Of a DNA stretch of 33,541 bases, positions 33,097 to 33,541 are shown one piece after another. Under the pieces are notes generated by a model that saw only the letters and a program-made list of their open reading frames with translations, did not search any database and had not been told where the DNA came from. The translations under genes and the position numbers were made by a program. The number at the start of each line of letters is the position of its first letter. The stretch's first letter is position 1. Where the stretch lies: contig CAMDGV010000047.1 of NCBI GenBank assembly GCA_945898055.1, positions 1-33,541 of the forward strand, read 5' to 3'. Origin of the DNA: Akkermansia muciniphila (GTDB lineage: Bacteria > Verrucomicrobiota > Verrucomicrobiia > Limisphaerales > UBA9464).

Positions 33097-33316
33097 TCCG
33101 GTTGGGCGCCCTTTGGCCCCCGCCTTCGATCGCGGAATATCCTACTTTCGGCAACGAGGGAACCGTGGGGTTGGGCGTGCGCTTACAAACTTTATACCGA
33201 TCACGGATTTGTTGGAATTCCTGCATAGGGTGTTGAAAGCAGCCCTCAAAAATTAAATCTCCCTTTTACCCTCCGCGTCAAAAAACAAATTCCAATCAGT
33301 TGGAAAGTGTCTACTA
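33097..33316. other. Non-coding region between the IS66 relic and the aminotransferase
   Basis: No gene is seen. It contains copy 2 of the dispersed 32-bp repeat at 33269-33300, followed by AT-rich sequence downstream of the minus-strand aminotransferase. Confidence 0.45.
33269..33300 (+). repeat. Dispersed 32-bp repeat, copy 2
   Basis: It starts CCCTCCGCGTCAAAAAACAA and then reads ATTCCAATCAGT. One frame reads LPSASKNKFQSV, close to the LPSASKSRFLS encoded in the LamG gene leader. It may be a broken 5' end of a similar gene. Confidence 0.65.
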
Positions 33317-33541
33317 TTATTTAAAGAAATAATTAAAAACAGTTCCTATCCTTTGTCTATCAGCATTTGTTAAATTTGACCCCGACGGAAGACACAGTCC
33401 ATTATCAAATAATTTCTGCGCAACTTCACCTCCATAATATGGATAAATTGCAAAAATTGGCTGAAGATGCATTGGCTTCCAGAGCGGTCGACTTTCAATG
33501 TTTTCCTGTTCGAGGGCAAGGCGGAGATCTTCCCGTGTTCT
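33317..33541 (-). CDS. DegT/DnrJ/EryC1/StrS-family aminotransferase, C-terminal part
   Basis: The frame enters from the right edge and runs 74 codons to a TAA at 33317-33319. It contains EQENIESRPLWKPMHLQPIF, then YYGGEVAQKLFDNGLCLPSG and SNLTNADRQRIGTVF. This is the characteristic ending of PLP-dependent sugar aminotransferases (PglE/StrS type) that make amino sugars for surface polysaccharides or glycans. The PLP Lys and start lie outside the window. A polysaccharide or glycosylation locus probably continues to the right. Confidence 0.88.
   Translation of the reverse strand, partial: RTREDLRLALEQENIESRPLWKPMHLQPIFAIYPYYGGEVAQKLFDNGLCLPSGSNLTNADRQRIGTVFNYFFK

Noticed and set aside
1-33541. 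CRISPR array
   Set aside because: No regularly spaced direct repeats were found; the only repeats are two- or three-copy tandems and the dispersed 32-bp element.

Overview
The window looks like a chromosomal segment of a free-living Verrucomicrobiota bacterium. This is inferred from the protein types: a pseudopilin with an H-X9-DG signature, LamG and Asp-box secreted proteins, a long signal peptidase I, and an EF-P of the HRTPGN loop type. Shine-Dalgarno sites are weak throughout and several genes need GTG or ambiguous starts. No rRNA, tRNA or CRISPR array was seen.

Layout. 1-422 has no convincing gene. 423-3983 is a visibly GC-rich cassette: a DUF4886 SGNH-type secreted protein and an ArsR regulator on the minus strand, divergent from a rhodanese/YgaP-like membrane protein and a CoA-disulfide-reductase/rhodanese fusion whose start overlaps the previous stop. 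This reads as a persulfide/sulfane-sulfur module with its own sensor. 3984-5213 is a gene graveyard with minus-strand fragments of a secreted verrucomicrobial protein, an alkaline-phosphatase-type C-terminus and a transposase. 5214-8814 encodes a secreted metzincin-like protease and a pseudopilin, both minus. 9059-12712 holds efp, a PrxQ/Bcp-like peroxiredoxin (minus), then a likely operon of a DUF6580 membrane protein, a YfcE-type phosphodiesterase and KDPG aldolase.

13270-19847 is a plus-strand run: a trypsin-like protease with PPC domains, a HEAT-like exported protein, a candidate structured RNA element, signal peptidase I, and a 715-aa single ORF joining low-molecular-weight protein tyrosine phosphatase, ribose-5-phosphate isomerase B and full-length serine hydroxymethyltransferase. 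This triple fusion is the most unusual gene here. An intrinsic terminator, an MFS transporter, fmt (minus, convergent) and a DHH-family phosphoesterase follow.

23225-24295 is a second graveyard: an HsdM C-terminus directly abutting a DUF4338/DruA fragment. The DruA fragment is split by a 48-bp palindromic insertion flanked by perfect 9-bp direct repeats. 24296-26965 is a large LamG protein with two ~255-aa repeats and a terminator. After an empty ~880 bp come a 2OG-Fe(II) oxygenase-like gene (minus), parB without an adjacent parA, and a PfkB-type sugar kinase. The right end has an Asp-box protein, a broken IS66 transposase and the C-terminus of a DegT/DnrJ/EryC1 aminotransferase running off the edge. 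A ~32-bp dispersed repeat (three copies) links the LamG gene's leader with both sides of the Asp-box/IS66 segment.
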